A stretch of 64,000 bases of DNA from Pterobdella sp. o SKG-2022 (lineage: Eukaryota; Annelida; Clitellata; Hirudinida; Piscicolidae), in the NCBI GenBank assembly GCA_964035795.1, contig OZ038323.1, positions 6,372,217 to 6,436,216 of the forward strand. Reading direction: 5' to 3'. This document shows, piece after piece, positions 23,846-36,439 of the stretch; the stretch's first letter is position 1; each line of letters begins with the position of its first letter. The notes below the pieces were generated by a model. The model searched no databases, was not told the origin of the DNA, and saw only the letters and a list, made by a program, of their open reading frames with translations. A program made the translations under genes and the position numbers.

Positions 23846-24241
23846 ACGTTTGGATAGCCTAATTGGCAACGACCTACGTCTCTCAACCCCGTATTTGGAT
23901 TCAAATCCAAAGCACAAAGTTTAAAAATTTTTGATAATTTGTTTTATTCAAACTTATTTTGGATAAAAAAATTTTTTTTCATGAATAATCTGCATTTAAA
24001 AATATAATTTTTTAATTATGAAGCTTGAAACTTAATCAACCCATCGATGGTTCCTTAGAAAGACATTTTGCTTTTTCTTTTTCTGGTCCACTTCTCTGGA
24101 ACTATTTTCTTCCTAATCTTGAATTTTTTTATCCTATTTTTTATTTTAAATCTAAAAAAAATTTTTTTTAAGCAGTTCATAGCAGAGCGCCTCTGAACGA
24201 TGCGTAAGAGGCGCTATATAAGTAATTCATTATTATTATTT
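23846..24241 (+). mobile_element. tRNA-derived SINE with (ATT)n tail
   Basis: RNA polymerase III promoter boxes are visible: A box TAGCCTAATTGG at 23855-23866 and B box GGATTCAAATCC at 23897-23908, about 30 bp apart as in tRNAs. About 270 bp downstream the element ends with CAGAGCGCCTCTGAACG, AGAGGCGCTATATAAG and a (ATT) tail at 24229-24241, a typical SINE/LINE 3' end. A related tail occurs near 46226-46300. No intact tRNA cloverleaf is evident. Confidence 0.6.
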
Positions 24242-24919
24242 TCACTATTCTTAACATTTATCACAACTTTTCCAAGCTTCAAAAACAGCTTTCCAAATAC
24301 AATCAATCATTTTTAGTTTTTAAAGTCTTATCAAAAAATTTCTTCAAATATTAATTGTATTGCTAAGTCTAAAAACAAATCTAGCAACAAGCTCTAGTTG
24401 ATATCAAGAAAGGGTTTTGATGTTCAAACTTTTCATAATAGCTTCAAAAATAGTAATTCGTTTAAAATAGTTTCTCGTTTTTACCCCAGGACTAATATTG
24501 AGTATGAATTACATTGAGCATTTTTTAAAATCTATTCAGAATAGAAACTGCTGGATATAATGGTTTGTAAGTTTTATTGAATCTTCAAGCTTTTCAATTT
24601 ACTCTGAAATTATCATCGAACACTAAGCTTTGTGAACTAATAAAATTTTTGAACTTAGTTGATTAATGTTTTATAATTTTCTAGACGATAAAAGTTAAAA
24701 AATATTGTCATAGTAGGTTTTAAATAATATCTTCATTACTCAATTCAGTTTTCGTTTGTACATCAGTTTACATTTAAACTAAATTCTTATCGGGTGGTAC
24801 AAAATCTGATTATTTTGAGGAGTAGAAACACATAAGTGAAATTTCGATTATGAAAACTCGATTATTTTTCAAATTGTAAAAAATTAATTATAATAATTAA
24901 TACCTTTAAAAATTGAAAA

Positions 24920-27900
24920 ATGAAATTCGCGGAACATTTATCTGCGCACATAACACCAGAATGGAGAAAGCAGTACATTTTTTACGAGGTTGAGCATTGA
25001 TTTTGAACTTCAAATTTAGTAATTAGAATAAAAAAATGACAAATTTTGATGATATTTGTAAGTAACCAGCCTAAAAAGTCCAATAAAAATCTTAAAGCTG
25101 AATCTTCATAAGTATTTTTAGGCTTGAAAAAATTTACAAAAAGTTTATTACTTTTTTTTGATTTTGAATCAACGATTATATTCTTAAATTTTAAGAAGCA
25201 TTATTTGTAAACCCTCTGTTATATATTCTGTCACTTTATCTATAAAGTCATTTATTAGTTTGCCATCAGTTTATTATTTCATCCATCAATTGATTTAGGC
25301 AATGAAGGAGAAGTTATATGAAGCTGTGGAAGAAGCTCCCAATCCAGAAAGTTCTGTGATTATTTATCATTTTTTAATTTTATAATAACAAGTATATTTA
25401 AAAACATAGTTTTTATCAATTAAGTAACATTTTCAAGTATACTTGGGCTAGTGTAAAATCATTATTTTTTTTATAGTTCCATCATATAGCTCAATGGAAA
25501 AGCATTAGTTGAAATGCAGAAAATTTCTGTTTAACTCTGGAAAAATATGGCAGTGCTTATTCAATACTAATAAATTCAAAATGTATTAGCTGCGTTCACA
25601 TTGTACACTATCTGGAATGTTTTTGCTGGATTATATATTAATTGAGAGAATGAGAGTCAAGTATTTTTCTTTGCTATAACAAAACTACATCTAGTTCAAA
25701 GTTGTAGTGTTAAGGATTGCTGTTGTTTTAAAGCTTGTAAACAAACTTTCCCTGTTCTTCAGTAACCTTTTGAAGATACATAAGTTTGATGTTTTGGAGA
25801 ACCATTATAGACCGTTTTATTATTTCGCTTTGAATTGGAAACAACAAATGGCTGTTAATAATTATACCCTTAAGGAATAGCAGGCTTGAAAACTAGGGTG
25901 CTCAGTGCAGTTTAATATTATAGCTAGTTTGAGGAGTAGTAGTAGCAAATGATTCTCAGAAAATTAAAGGGATGACTTATAGTAATGCCATCGCTATAAT
26001 AGTAAGGTATCATCGTTATGAGGTTCATGGCTGTTTAACTACATAAAGAGTTTTAAACCCATCAAAAAACCTTGTTCTGATTTTTGAGTTCTTATGTAAT
26101 AGTAAGCCACCATTGTTCAACATTCATTATATTTTCGCATGTGTTTAACGAAGTAATAATAAAATCGATAAAAATAATAATTGAAACAACACCAATAGTG
26201 ACGGCAGAGGAGATAGTGAAACAGCATTATGCCCGGTTCGATGAAGACTTCTTCCACTACTGCCATTCGGAACTGCTCAAAATCAACACATTCTTCTCAG
26301 GTCTTTATTTTTGCTATTACTTACTGTGGCATGGAAACTTATAATCTTATTCATGAGGGTACTTTACAAGACACAAACACAAAGACATATTCAGCAACAA
26401 AGCCCTTGAAAAGACTTGTGGCTCAATAAATCTTGTGTTTGTGTTTATTACGTTTATTATTTGATGATTGATATCATCATATGTTTTGTAATTATATGAA
26501 ATTAAATTATTTCAACTATTGTTTCCATTGCTTATCTAATGTTTAATATAAAATTTTTTTCAAATTTAAAGTTTCGTTTTCATTCGTCTTATCATAATCA
26601 TTTCCAATCATTTTTTCACTATTCTAGCAACTGTATCATTTAACAGAAAAAATAGCAGAAGCCTTGAGGAAGTTTTCCACGTTACAATCTGAGTTGGATG
26701 ATGTTCGAAACCACCACCCCCACCAACCATCCACCACCCTCAAGAAAGTAGGCATGGTCATAAGGAGGAGGGGCCAAGCACCACATAGGTATGTTCTCAT
26801 TAGTTGATTCTTTATAAGGTCTCGAGAAATTGATTGGTTGATTGAATGCATTACTATTTGACGAGTTAAGGTTTTAATACATAGCTAAAAATTTGATTCT
26901 TAGGTCCATGACAGACATAAAGTTGGCGTTTTCAGAGTTCTATCTCAGCCTCATCCTTCTGCAGAACTACCAATCTCTCAACTTCACTGGTTTCAGGAAG
27001 ATCCTCAAAAAACATGATAAGGTTCAAATGGGCAGAGAGTTGATGGATGGATCAATTAGTGTAGATTGGTGGTTGGCTTTTTGATAGTTTTTTGATATTT
27101 GAATGGATAAATATATAAAACGGGCTATAAAGAGGATTTGATTGATTGATTGTAGATAGATAAATAGATGAAAAGATGGATATATAGATCGATGGACATA
27201 CACAAGACAGATCTTAAAGACAGACAATGGAGCAATATGGAGGCAGAGTCATGTGGAGACAGCACCCTTCTACACTTCCAAGGAAGTCGACCATCTCATC
27301 AAGGAGACTGAGGTTTATTATTACTATTGATAATTATGTTTTTTTTATTTTAGTCTCAATAATTTCAACCTCATGATACAACATTACCATTTTTTCAAAC
27401 TGTTTTTTTCATCTTTAAAACACCACCCTAGAGCACCTTCACCCACCAGCTGGAAGCAGGGGATCGATCGAGGGCCATGAAGAGGCTCCGAGTTCCTCCT
27501 TTGGGAGAGAAGGTCCCCCACTATTATTGTTTTTGTTATTCTCATTCATATTAATTATTTAAAAAACGTTTTATTATTTTTTCATTTTTGTTTTTACAAC
27601 TTATTTACTATTATAAGTATCATTTTATTTTTGGGAAGAATAAAATCACCATGAAGTCTGAATTTTTATTAAGATTTAATTTTGATGATGATATAGAAAA
27701 GGCTAAACAACATTTCATTATTATTAGTAGTATTATTATGGTCATCAAAATGTCGCAGCAAGACCCACTGACGACATTCAGAGTGGGATTGTATGCAGGT
27801 ATCTTCCTAGTGCTTGTGCTGGTCGCCATCACTGCAGGTCATTTATTTTTATTTTATGGCATTTTTATTGTACCATTTCTTTTGCTAGTAATGTTTCTTA

Positions 27901-30900
27901 TTCTCATTTTATTACTTATCATTATTATTAATTTTTTTAGGCTTCATTACATCACCAACACACCACTCTGATTGGCCAGGTACCTCATTATGTATTCATA
28001 AAAACCCCAATTGCATCAATCATACTGTATAATCTTCACTTGAAACCCCACGAACTTTTCCATTTTAGCTGCTCTACGAATATTTAGAGGTTTCTTTCTC
28101 ATCTTCCTCTTTCTCTTCCTTCTCGGGGTCAACACATATGGGTGGAGGTCACACGGAGTCAATCATATCCTCATCTTTGAACTTGATCCCAGAAACCATC
28201 TGACCCACCAACAGTTCATCGAGGTTGAACTTTATTAATAATAAACTCTATGGGTATTGTACTTTTTAAACAAATTTTTTTGTCATTGTCGTTTACAGAC
28301 ATCATCTTGATCGTCATGTTGTTACATTGTTATATTCGCTTGAAGTTTTCATTATCTCCATACTCATATAATTGTTATCATCATTACCACACCACAGATA
28401 GCTACATTCTTCAGTGTATTTTGGAGCATAAGCCTTATAAGTTATTTGTTTTCCGCGTATTTAAATCTGCCACCTTTCCTTCCTCCACTCATTCTCTTCC
28501 TCTTCTTCGTCCTCTATCTCCTTAATCCTATCAGGTGTGTGTGTGCATATTTTTTCATTCTTAGTTTTTTTTTCTTAATATTGAAAATTTTGTTTTTTTG
28601 TTTGTTCATTCAAACACCCTTCTAGAGCCTTCCATTACAAAGCAAGAATCTGGTTGCTGAGGGTGCTGGTGAGTGATATCATTTGAGCAATTCATTTCAT
28701 TGTTTCAATGTTATTATCAGTAGTTGCTCGAGGATTAATCTCAAAAAGCATTTGACTACTATATAAAGAATTCAAACTAGCTTAATTTTATATAGTAATT
28801 TTAGTAGTAGTAGTAGTATTATTTGTATTAATAGTAGTAGTAAATGTTGTAGTAGTAGTGTACTCACCCCCAGTTCCGAATCTTGACGGCCCCTTTCCAC
28901 CACGTTAGTTTCGCAGACTTTTGGCTGGCTGACCAGCTTAATTCCTTGGCCACAGTGCTTCTTGACCTGCAATTCTTTTTGTGTTTCTACATGGTTGATC
29001 TTCATTGGTGGGAGGTTTCACGTGAGTGGGTGGCCTTACGATGGGAGGAGGAGGGAGATTGAGAGTAGCTATTTCATTGTTTGCACATTTTATCTCACCG
29101 CGTTTATACTCGAAATGCATTTTCATTTGGATTCTTGTAGGTGGATTAAATTGTGAGGTATACATGGTTGAACGTATTCTGAGGTGTTGTTCAGTTTCGT
29201 AAATGTTTATCTTATTTTCGATTCGATTTATATTAATTTATAGTTCAACACTACAAACAAGGACACACACAAAAATACAAATGATTAACACACAGCGATC
29301 CAGAAGTGCTCAGGTCTAATGTACGGGGTGACACCGATTGTTTCTGCACTGCCTGCCTGGTTCAGGTTTTCTCAGTGTATCCGAAGGTGTGTGTTCTCCA
29401 TCTATTTTTTATTTTTTTTGAAATTTAATTTTATGAATGCTTTTTTTTTGATTTTTTTGCGTTTATTCATTTTATTCTTTATTTTTCACCTTCATTTTTC
29501 TTCTTTTCCTCTTTTTTACAGATACAGAGACACCAGACACGTGTTTCCTCACATCGTCAATGCAGGCAAGTACTCTACCACATTTGTCGTCGTAATCTTT
29601 TCCACTCTCAATACTATCTATGAAAGTTAGTGCGCGCGCGCGTTTTTTTGTGTGTGTGATTTTTGATTATATTGTTTCCCATTATAAGCACCAAGACACT
29701 TACCGCACATCTACATCATCTTAACCACTCTCACACCCACCAACAGCATCAAGCAAGTCTTCAGAGGGCACCAGCAACGCCTTCTTTATCTTGTGGATCA
29801 TCTCTGCTGTCGTTTCTACCTGCTACACTTATACATGGGATATCAGGTAAATTTTTATCATTATCGAGTTTATATATTTAACAATCAAAAAAAAATTTTG
29901 TTTTGCATGGTTGTGGGAAACTAGGCTCAAAACTGAAAAATTATCCATAAAATCTTCACAACCAGTTTTCATGGCTAAAAGATGAAAGATTCCAAGTTGG
30001 TTTTTTCACAAAAAGTTCAACTTCGTCCGATCTTTCTTCAACAACTCTTCCCAGGTTATTTTCGGCCTATCTGATCTGTTAACGCCAGTCACTTCAAAAT
30101 CCCTTACCTTTGAGGTCAAACTTGAACTGCGCATTACAGGATATAAAATGAAATGACTACATGCTCTAGTCACATCCATTGTGTTGTTGCCATTATCAGA
30201 GAAAATTTTTGGTAAAATTCAATTTTCCAACAACCATTGATCTTTTTCATTAAAGACTATTTCTACAGAACTTGAAAATTACCAGAAATTAAAACCCTTT
30301 CTTCCAAACTTGACATGTCTATCTTATCATTTTCAAATATACCAAACGTCTGTTGTAGTCTGTCCCATATCCAAAACCAAGTCATGCTCACGACAATTCA
30401 AATAAAGATGATTTTCTTGTGGCTGATAATACTGTTATAAATATAAATAAAAGATAATAATAAGATTACTACTACATATACTAGGATGGATTGGGGCCTG
30501 CTAGAGACAAACAAGGAGAACAGGTTTTTGAGGGAGGAGATTGTCTACTCAAGGAAGGTCTATTACTACATCGCTATCTTCAATGACCTCGTCCTCAGGT
30601 TTGTGTGTGCATTTGTATGTGTTTGTCCGTGCTTATGTTTTTTGAACACTTCTTTTTCTATCTAGGTTTATTCCATCAAATGGTGTTCACAGTGTTAAAA
30701 TATTCAAAAGTGGTGTTTTATCAAAGACGCAACTCATCAGACCATGTTTGTATACTCATTTTTACGGATATCCAATAGGGCACCAGACTAGGGTTTTCAA
30801 ATCATAATTTACAATACCACGCCACCTCCATTGCCTCGTGCTTGTTTGCGTGCTGTTTTTGATGCAAGCAATTTTTTGAGCTTCTTCTTCTTCTTCTTCT

Positions 30901-33430
30901 TCTTCTTCTTCTTCTTCTTCTTCTTCTTCTTCTTCTTCTTCTTCTTCTTCTTCTTCTTCTTCTTCTTCTTCTTCTTCTTCTTCTTCTTCTTCTTCTTCTT
31001 CTTCTTCTTCTTCTTCTTCTTCTTCTTCTTCTTCTTCTTCTTCTTCTTCTTCTTCTTCTTCTTCTTCTTCTTCTTCTTCTTCTTCTTCTTCTTCTTCTTC
31101 TTCTTCTTCTTCTTCTTCTTCTTCTTCTTCTTCTTCTTCTTCTTCTTCTTCTTCTTCTTCTTCTTCTTCTTCTTCTTCTTCTTCTTCTTCTTCTTCTTCT
31201 TCTTCTTCTTCTTCTTCTTCTTCTTCTTCTTCTTCTTCTTCTTCTTCTTCTTCTTCTTCTTCTTCTTCTTCTTCTTCTTCTTCTTCTTCTTCTTCTTCTT
31301 CTTCTTCTTCTTCTTCTTCTTCTTCTTCTTCTTCTTCTTCTTCTTCTTCTTCTTCTTCTTCTTCTTCTTCTTCTTCTTCTTCTTCTTCTTCTTCTTCTTC
31401 TTCTTCTTCTTCTTCTTCTTCTTCTTCTTCTTCTTCTTCTTCTTCTTCTTCTTCTTCTTCTTCTTCTTCTTCTTCTTCTTCTTCTTCTTCTTCTTCTTCT
31501 TCTTCTTCTTCTTCTTCTTCTTCTTCTTCTTCTTCTTCTTCTTCTTCTTCTTCTTCTTCTTCTTCTTCTTCTTCTTCTTCTTCTTCTTCTTCTTCTTCTT
31601 CTTCTTCTTCTTCTTCTTCTTCTTCTTCTTCTTCTTCTTCTTCTTCTTCTTCTTCTTCTTCTTCTTCTTCTTCTTCTTCTTCTTCTTCTTTTTGTTGTGG
31701 ATTCCTTGAGGTTTAAAGCACTGGTGGTAAAATTTACATTTCACTGTTTGTAGCTTTTATTGTCTTTGTCGAATATGATTGACTAAACCACCCTTGGAGA
31801 GATTAACCTTGTTGCATCCATGATGAGAACATTTCAAATTATTGGTAACGTTATTCTCTTCTACAGATTTGAAATTCTCATCTTGTTTTTTGAGCTGGTT
31901 CAAGTTCACCAGGAGGCTATTTATTTCATTGCGCCATTTTTGTCTGTTTCAAGTCAGAACTCACGATATCATGCCATCTTTGCACCTGACCTTCTTGGGA
32001 TCGTTTACCACTCGAAATTCTTGATACCAGCAATTTTTTTGGCAATTGTGAATTAGAAATCCTTTTTATGAACGCCCAGCCATCTCAAGCGTCTTTGTTG
32101 CAGCATTATTTCCACACGTTCAATATTCGCCATTTTTCGGATTTCGGTGTTTCTCAGTTTCTGTCACTAAGAAATTCCGAATATGATCCGTGTACACCTG
32201 GTTATAAATTTTTGTAAACGTTGGATGTGATGACTGAGAGGTTCCCATGATTCACTGCCATAAAGTAGAACCGGAAGAATCAAACTTTTAACCAACCTCA
32301 TTTTTGTATCTTTCTGTATTTTAGGTTGATACCATACCAGCCTACTTAGGCTACCAAAAGCCTTTGCAGCCTTACTCAACCGTGCGTCGATTTCTGCGTC
32401 CAGACTGCCATTACTTGTCAAAACACTGCCCAAGTGTTAGAACTGATTCACCTCTTCAATTTCGTCATTGGTTTCAGTCATTGATGATGCTAATTCTGGT
32501 AGAATTGCATCTGCTATTGTTCAACAAAGGAGCTGTTGTGTTGAACTCTATATTTACTCTTAGATTGGCAGCTTTTCTTCAGTGCGATGTCTGTTACAGC
32601 GTTAAGATATAAGTTGAACAATAACGGAGCAAGAACTGTTTCGGTGAACAGAGAGGCCTTATGGGTAGTGTAACAGTCATATGCTTTGCATAGATCAACA
32701 AAACAAAATAAAGTGGGTGTGTTAAACTCTCTGGCTCGCTGTATGAGAATTCTAGTATTAAATATCTGATCGGCACATCCTCTATTAGGGCGGAAACCAC
32801 ATTGATCTTCTCTTAACTGATTATCCAGAAATGGTTTCAACCGATTCAAGATTGCTTTACTGAATACCTTACACACCACACTTAAGACAGCTACCCCACG
32901 GAAGTTTTTACAGTCAGCTTTGTTAACTTTTTTGTATATTGAAACTGTTATTTGCTTTTTCCAGTCGTCTGATTTTTTTTGATTGTTTTATGGCTGTTTG
33001 TATTTCATCTTCTGACAGCTGATTCGTTTGACCTTCGTAGTTTGGTTGCGATGAGATGGATTTCAATGAGTTGTATAACTCTTCAAACACTTTTGTTTTG
33101 ATATTTGTTATATTACTAAAATGTTCGCACCATCTATTTAATTAATTTTACCAATCCCATCTTTATCTAAAATATAATGATGTTGATTATGACTCGATCT
33201 ACCTATAAGCTTAAGAGAATTGATAAGAGAATCACCTCGACCAAGTTTTATATTAAGTTTATGTTTTTCTTTAGCTTCATTGGCTTTCTCCTCCCACCAG
33301 CTGTTCAAAGCTTTTTTACGTTCTTTTTAGATTTAACTTTTCAATGTAATGTAACTCTTTCAATTCATTTCCTGTAATCCTTTTTGCTGAAGAGATAAGC
33401 TTTGAAAGTGAAGGCTACCTTTCTTTTTTG

Positions 33431-33527
<97 letters not shown>

Positions 33528-34965
33528 TGACATGGACATTAACAGTATCAGTAGGACAGATGGGCTTGCTGCATAATGAGGTTCTCAAAACCATACTAGC
33601 CTCCCTCGAGATCTTCAGGTTTTAATAACATTTGTTGCTTTTTATTTCAACTATAAGAAAAAATTTCAAGTTTATCATCATATATAAATAAATAGTATGC
33701 GAGAAATAAGCTGCACAAACTTGTTTGAGTTTGTTGGATCGTTATGTCATGACGGGTGCCATGAACACAGAAGATTTCAAAACTCAAAGCTGGAGGTATG
33801 TTGAACAACACCGTTTCATCGTATGGTGAGGGAGTATGAAGGACGAATGATTGGAAGTTCTTTGCACCAACATCAGTGCACTACATGTTTGAAAGCGTTT
33901 TGGAAATATAAATAAGTTGGAAGAAAAATTTGTATGACGAAATTTGGAATTGATTTAGTGGGTGGAATTAAAGGTATAAGTTTGATTTTTTTTTGTTTAT
34001 TTGTTTTTGGACAAACTAGTTTTTATTCAGGGTTTTAAATAATTCACCGGAAATAAAACTCGCTTATAATAATGCCGATGATGTGGTCACAATCTCATAC
34101 AGCTCAAATCGATAATGCAAATAAGACATACAGAATTTACCAAAAACCTAAAAACTATTTGTATTAACTCATTGAATGCACCAGCAATAATCAAAATCAT
34201 AATACTCTGTTACGATCTTTTACTCTTCCCCCTTCTTCTCATTTATATCTTTTTTCCTTTCATCGCTCTTCTTTCCTTCTCTCTCTTTTTTTTTCTCTTA
34301 CTTTATTTAATTTTATTTCTTTCTCATCTTTTTTCTTTTCTCAGACGGTTCGTGTGGAACTTCTTCCGGTTGGAGAACGAGCACTTGAACAACTGTGGTC
34401 AGTTCAGAGCTGTGAGGGACATTTCCATCGCTCCCGTGCAAGCCAATGATCAGGTGAGGCTCGCTTCTATTGCTGTTTTATTGCTATTGATATATTCACT
34501 TTTAATTATTGTTTCTGACAGTTTTTCGGTAGTCGTGTTATTTTTTCAATTAATTTTTCAGTAATTTCATATTCTCGTGAATTTCTCTATCATCATTGTT
34601 ACAATTCATTGTTATTATTCTTATCGTTATTATGAGCATCATTATTATTATAATGTAGGCCTTGTTGGAGAAGATGATGGATGAGGTGGATGGAGTAAAC
34701 AATAGGAGGTCTTTACTTTCCAGCAAAATCAAAAAGTTATTGCTTTTATTGTTTAAATTAAATTATTTTTTTGATTATTATTCGTTATTTGTGCAAATCT
34801 AGTTATCATCACCATATATTTTTATTTATCCACACTGATAATTATTGTTGTTTTTCATTAATGTTATTTTTTATTATTTTCATTTTAGTTGTTATTATTA
34901 TTGTTATTATTCCCAGGCTGCCTGAAGATATGGTGCGCTTGACGATGGAAGATGAAGAGTTATGA
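24920..34965 (+). CDS. XPR1: XPR1-type phosphate exporter (SPX and EXS domains), 658 aa
   Basis: Twenty-one exons keep one frame from ATG to TGA: 24920-24988, 25299-25350, 26199-26300, 26647-26788, 26904-27021, 27211-27312, 27432-27512, 27759-27837, 27941-27979, 28069-28223, 28398-28534, 28626-28668, 28874-29021, 29296-29386, 29522-29625, 29747-29846, 30485-30598, 33526-33618, 34345-34453, 34659-34708, 34917-34965. The start [19 protein letters not shown] is the hallmark XPR1 N-terminus. Residues 1-222 are the SPX domain, including KILKKHDK (154-161), the basic patch that binds inositol pyrophosphates in this family. Membrane helices begin in exon 8. Exons 13-19 carry the EXS domain ([57 protein letters not shown]). 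The known family role is export of inorganic phosphate across the plasma membrane. The length is close to the human protein (696 aa); the shortfall is mainly in the C-terminal tail. Weak points are the exon 13/14 border (C|gtgagt, CACAG|) and the tiny exons 9 and 21. Confidence 0.95.
25474..25552 (+). repeat. tRNA-like / SINE-head relic in XPR1 intron 2
   Basis: TAGCTCAATGG matches a tRNA A box and GTTTAACTC about 45 bp later resembles a degenerate B box. Acceptor-stem pairing is poor, so this is more likely a SINE head or tRNA pseudogene than a working tRNA. Confidence 0.3.
27117..27152 (+). mobile_element. LINE 3'-tail fragment in XPR1 intron 5
   Basis: The string ACGGGCTATAAAGAGGATTTG followed by ATTG repeats matches the 3' end of the LINE at 36440-38116 (ACAGGCTATAAAAAGGATTTG then ATTG units). 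It is a very short 5'-truncated insertion or tail-derived copy. GATA-type repeats follow it. Confidence 0.6.
30881..31690 (+). repeat. Perfect (CTT/TTC)270 microsatellite in XPR1 intron 17
   Basis: 810 bp of uninterrupted CTT repeat on the plus strand, equivalent to GAA on the minus strand. I see no interruption in the displayed sequence. The poly-Lys and poly-Phe open frames here are artefacts. Such purine/pyrimidine tracts can form triplex DNA. The exact length in the genome may differ from the assembly. Confidence 0.98.
31760..33400 (-). mobile_element. Decayed non-LTR retrotransposon (LINE) antisense in XPR1 intron 17
   Basis: Minus-strand frames show reverse-transcriptase pieces in order. 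A region near 33200-33330 reads [18 protein letters not shown]. Then come [13 protein letters not shown] and [25 protein letters not shown] with [14 protein letters not shown] (about 32980-32690). A deletion removes the catalytic centre between VDLCKAYDC and [12 protein letters not shown]. Next is the C-terminal block at 32433-32167 ([32 protein letters not shown]) and finally a QQRRLRWLG motif near 32085. Several frameshifts and stops are present and the YADD motif is missing, so the copy is dead. Confidence 0.85.
33432..33524 (+). repeat. (CA)n dinucleotide repeat abutting the exon 18 acceptor of XPR1
   Basis: About 46 perfect CA units end directly in CACAG, whose AG (33524-33525) is the splice acceptor of XPR1 exon 18. 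The acceptor therefore has no ordinary polypyrimidine tract. The Thr/His-repeat open frame is an artefact that happens to run into the true exon. Confidence 0.97.
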
Positions 34966-36439
34966 TTCTGCCTTAATAATCATTGTTTTTCTTTTTGATT
35001 TTATTATTTCATTCATATGGTTCTGTCTCATTAATGATTTTTACTGTTTTTTGATTGGCCAAAGACGATCTCATGCATAATAAGTATCATCTTTTTTGGT
35101 CCGGTAGTCGTCTGAATACGATATTATATCAAAAAATAATCAAAGATCAACATTCAAACACAGGGCTCAAATCTAACTTCATATTTTAAGCATAAGATCA
35201 CTTCCTTTTAACAGTGCTAACAGCCTTAACATGCCTAACTATAAAACAACCTTCAATATAATTCATTATCTTCACGTGACAACTAATATTTGATGACGTT
35301 ATTGATGCTTCATCAAAGTGCTATGACATTCGAGACTTGACTAATCGGGGACCCTATCCATGTCTTTGTACCGCCACATGTGTCTGCCAATCTCTTTATC
35401 TGTCTGAATATCTATAACACTAACTGGGTATAACTCGTACATATTTATATGTCTTTCCATACATCTCTATCTTATCTACCAATCCATCAAATTGTGTCAT
35501 CTTTCATGCACTAAATCTCCTGCATCATATTCCTTGTTGTTCATATTCAATTATATTAGGAAAATTGTTGAAGTCTATGGCTTTTTATTGATATGTTTAC
35601 TAATGAATCATTATTCCATTCAATTTTGGAGATTAAATAAACCTAAATGTTTCGATCATTCTTCATTTTGCTGCATTAGATTTTCACTCACTTCAGCATC
35701 CACCTGGCACAAAGTCTTGAGAGCCGAACAAAAGAGGGATGAAAGGCGTAGCTGTTGGAGCTTGAACATTTTCCAGCTGAATGCGGTGGTTTTTCGTATA
35801 AAGTGTTTTTTTCTGTAACAAACTGGTTCGAAGATTAGCTGAAATGTTCAAAACATTTGGTTTGTTAACCAATAATGACGTGGGTTTTTGTATGCAAAGG
35901 AGTAACTACTCTTGGGTTTAATAGGCTCATCCCAATCAAGTTCTAACTAAAAAACTGTTTCATAGGTTTTCCAAACTGAGATTGTTTTATCTTGAAGCAT
36001 TTTTTTGAGTTTGATATTCCATCGTAATTGAACAAAATTTAGTTATTTATTGAAATTCCTTGCACATCCCATTGAGGATTTGGATGATGAAATTCAATCT
36101 TTCTGAAGCATCAAACTCACAAAACTAAAATTTTTGTAGTTTGTCTAATGGGAATCATTTCAAGGAAAAGTATGAATGAATTTAAAAAATTATTGTATTG
36201 TTAAAGTCAAATAAAGAAAACCTTCAAATTATTGAGTTTCAGAATTATAGATATTATTGATAAACCGATATTGGGATATGGAAAATTGTATTGATTCAAC
36301 TTTACAACACATACACACAAACGAATCAATAGTCCAGACCGCCAGTTAAAACCCCATAAATCTACATTAGAGCAATCACTAACTTCCTAGATAGATAAAT
36401 GTGTATAGCTAAAATAATTATCTACATGGATAGTTTTTT
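34966..36439. other. 3' flank of XPR1, no gene seen
   Basis: Contains the XPR1 3' UTR, whose end I could not fix, and AT-rich sequence. The 108-codon frame at 35492-35818 has no domain or splice support. Confidence 0.5.

Noticed and set aside
30809..31744. Poly-Lys and poly-Phe open frames of about 300 codons
   Set aside because: They are translations of the perfect TTC/GAA microsatellite.
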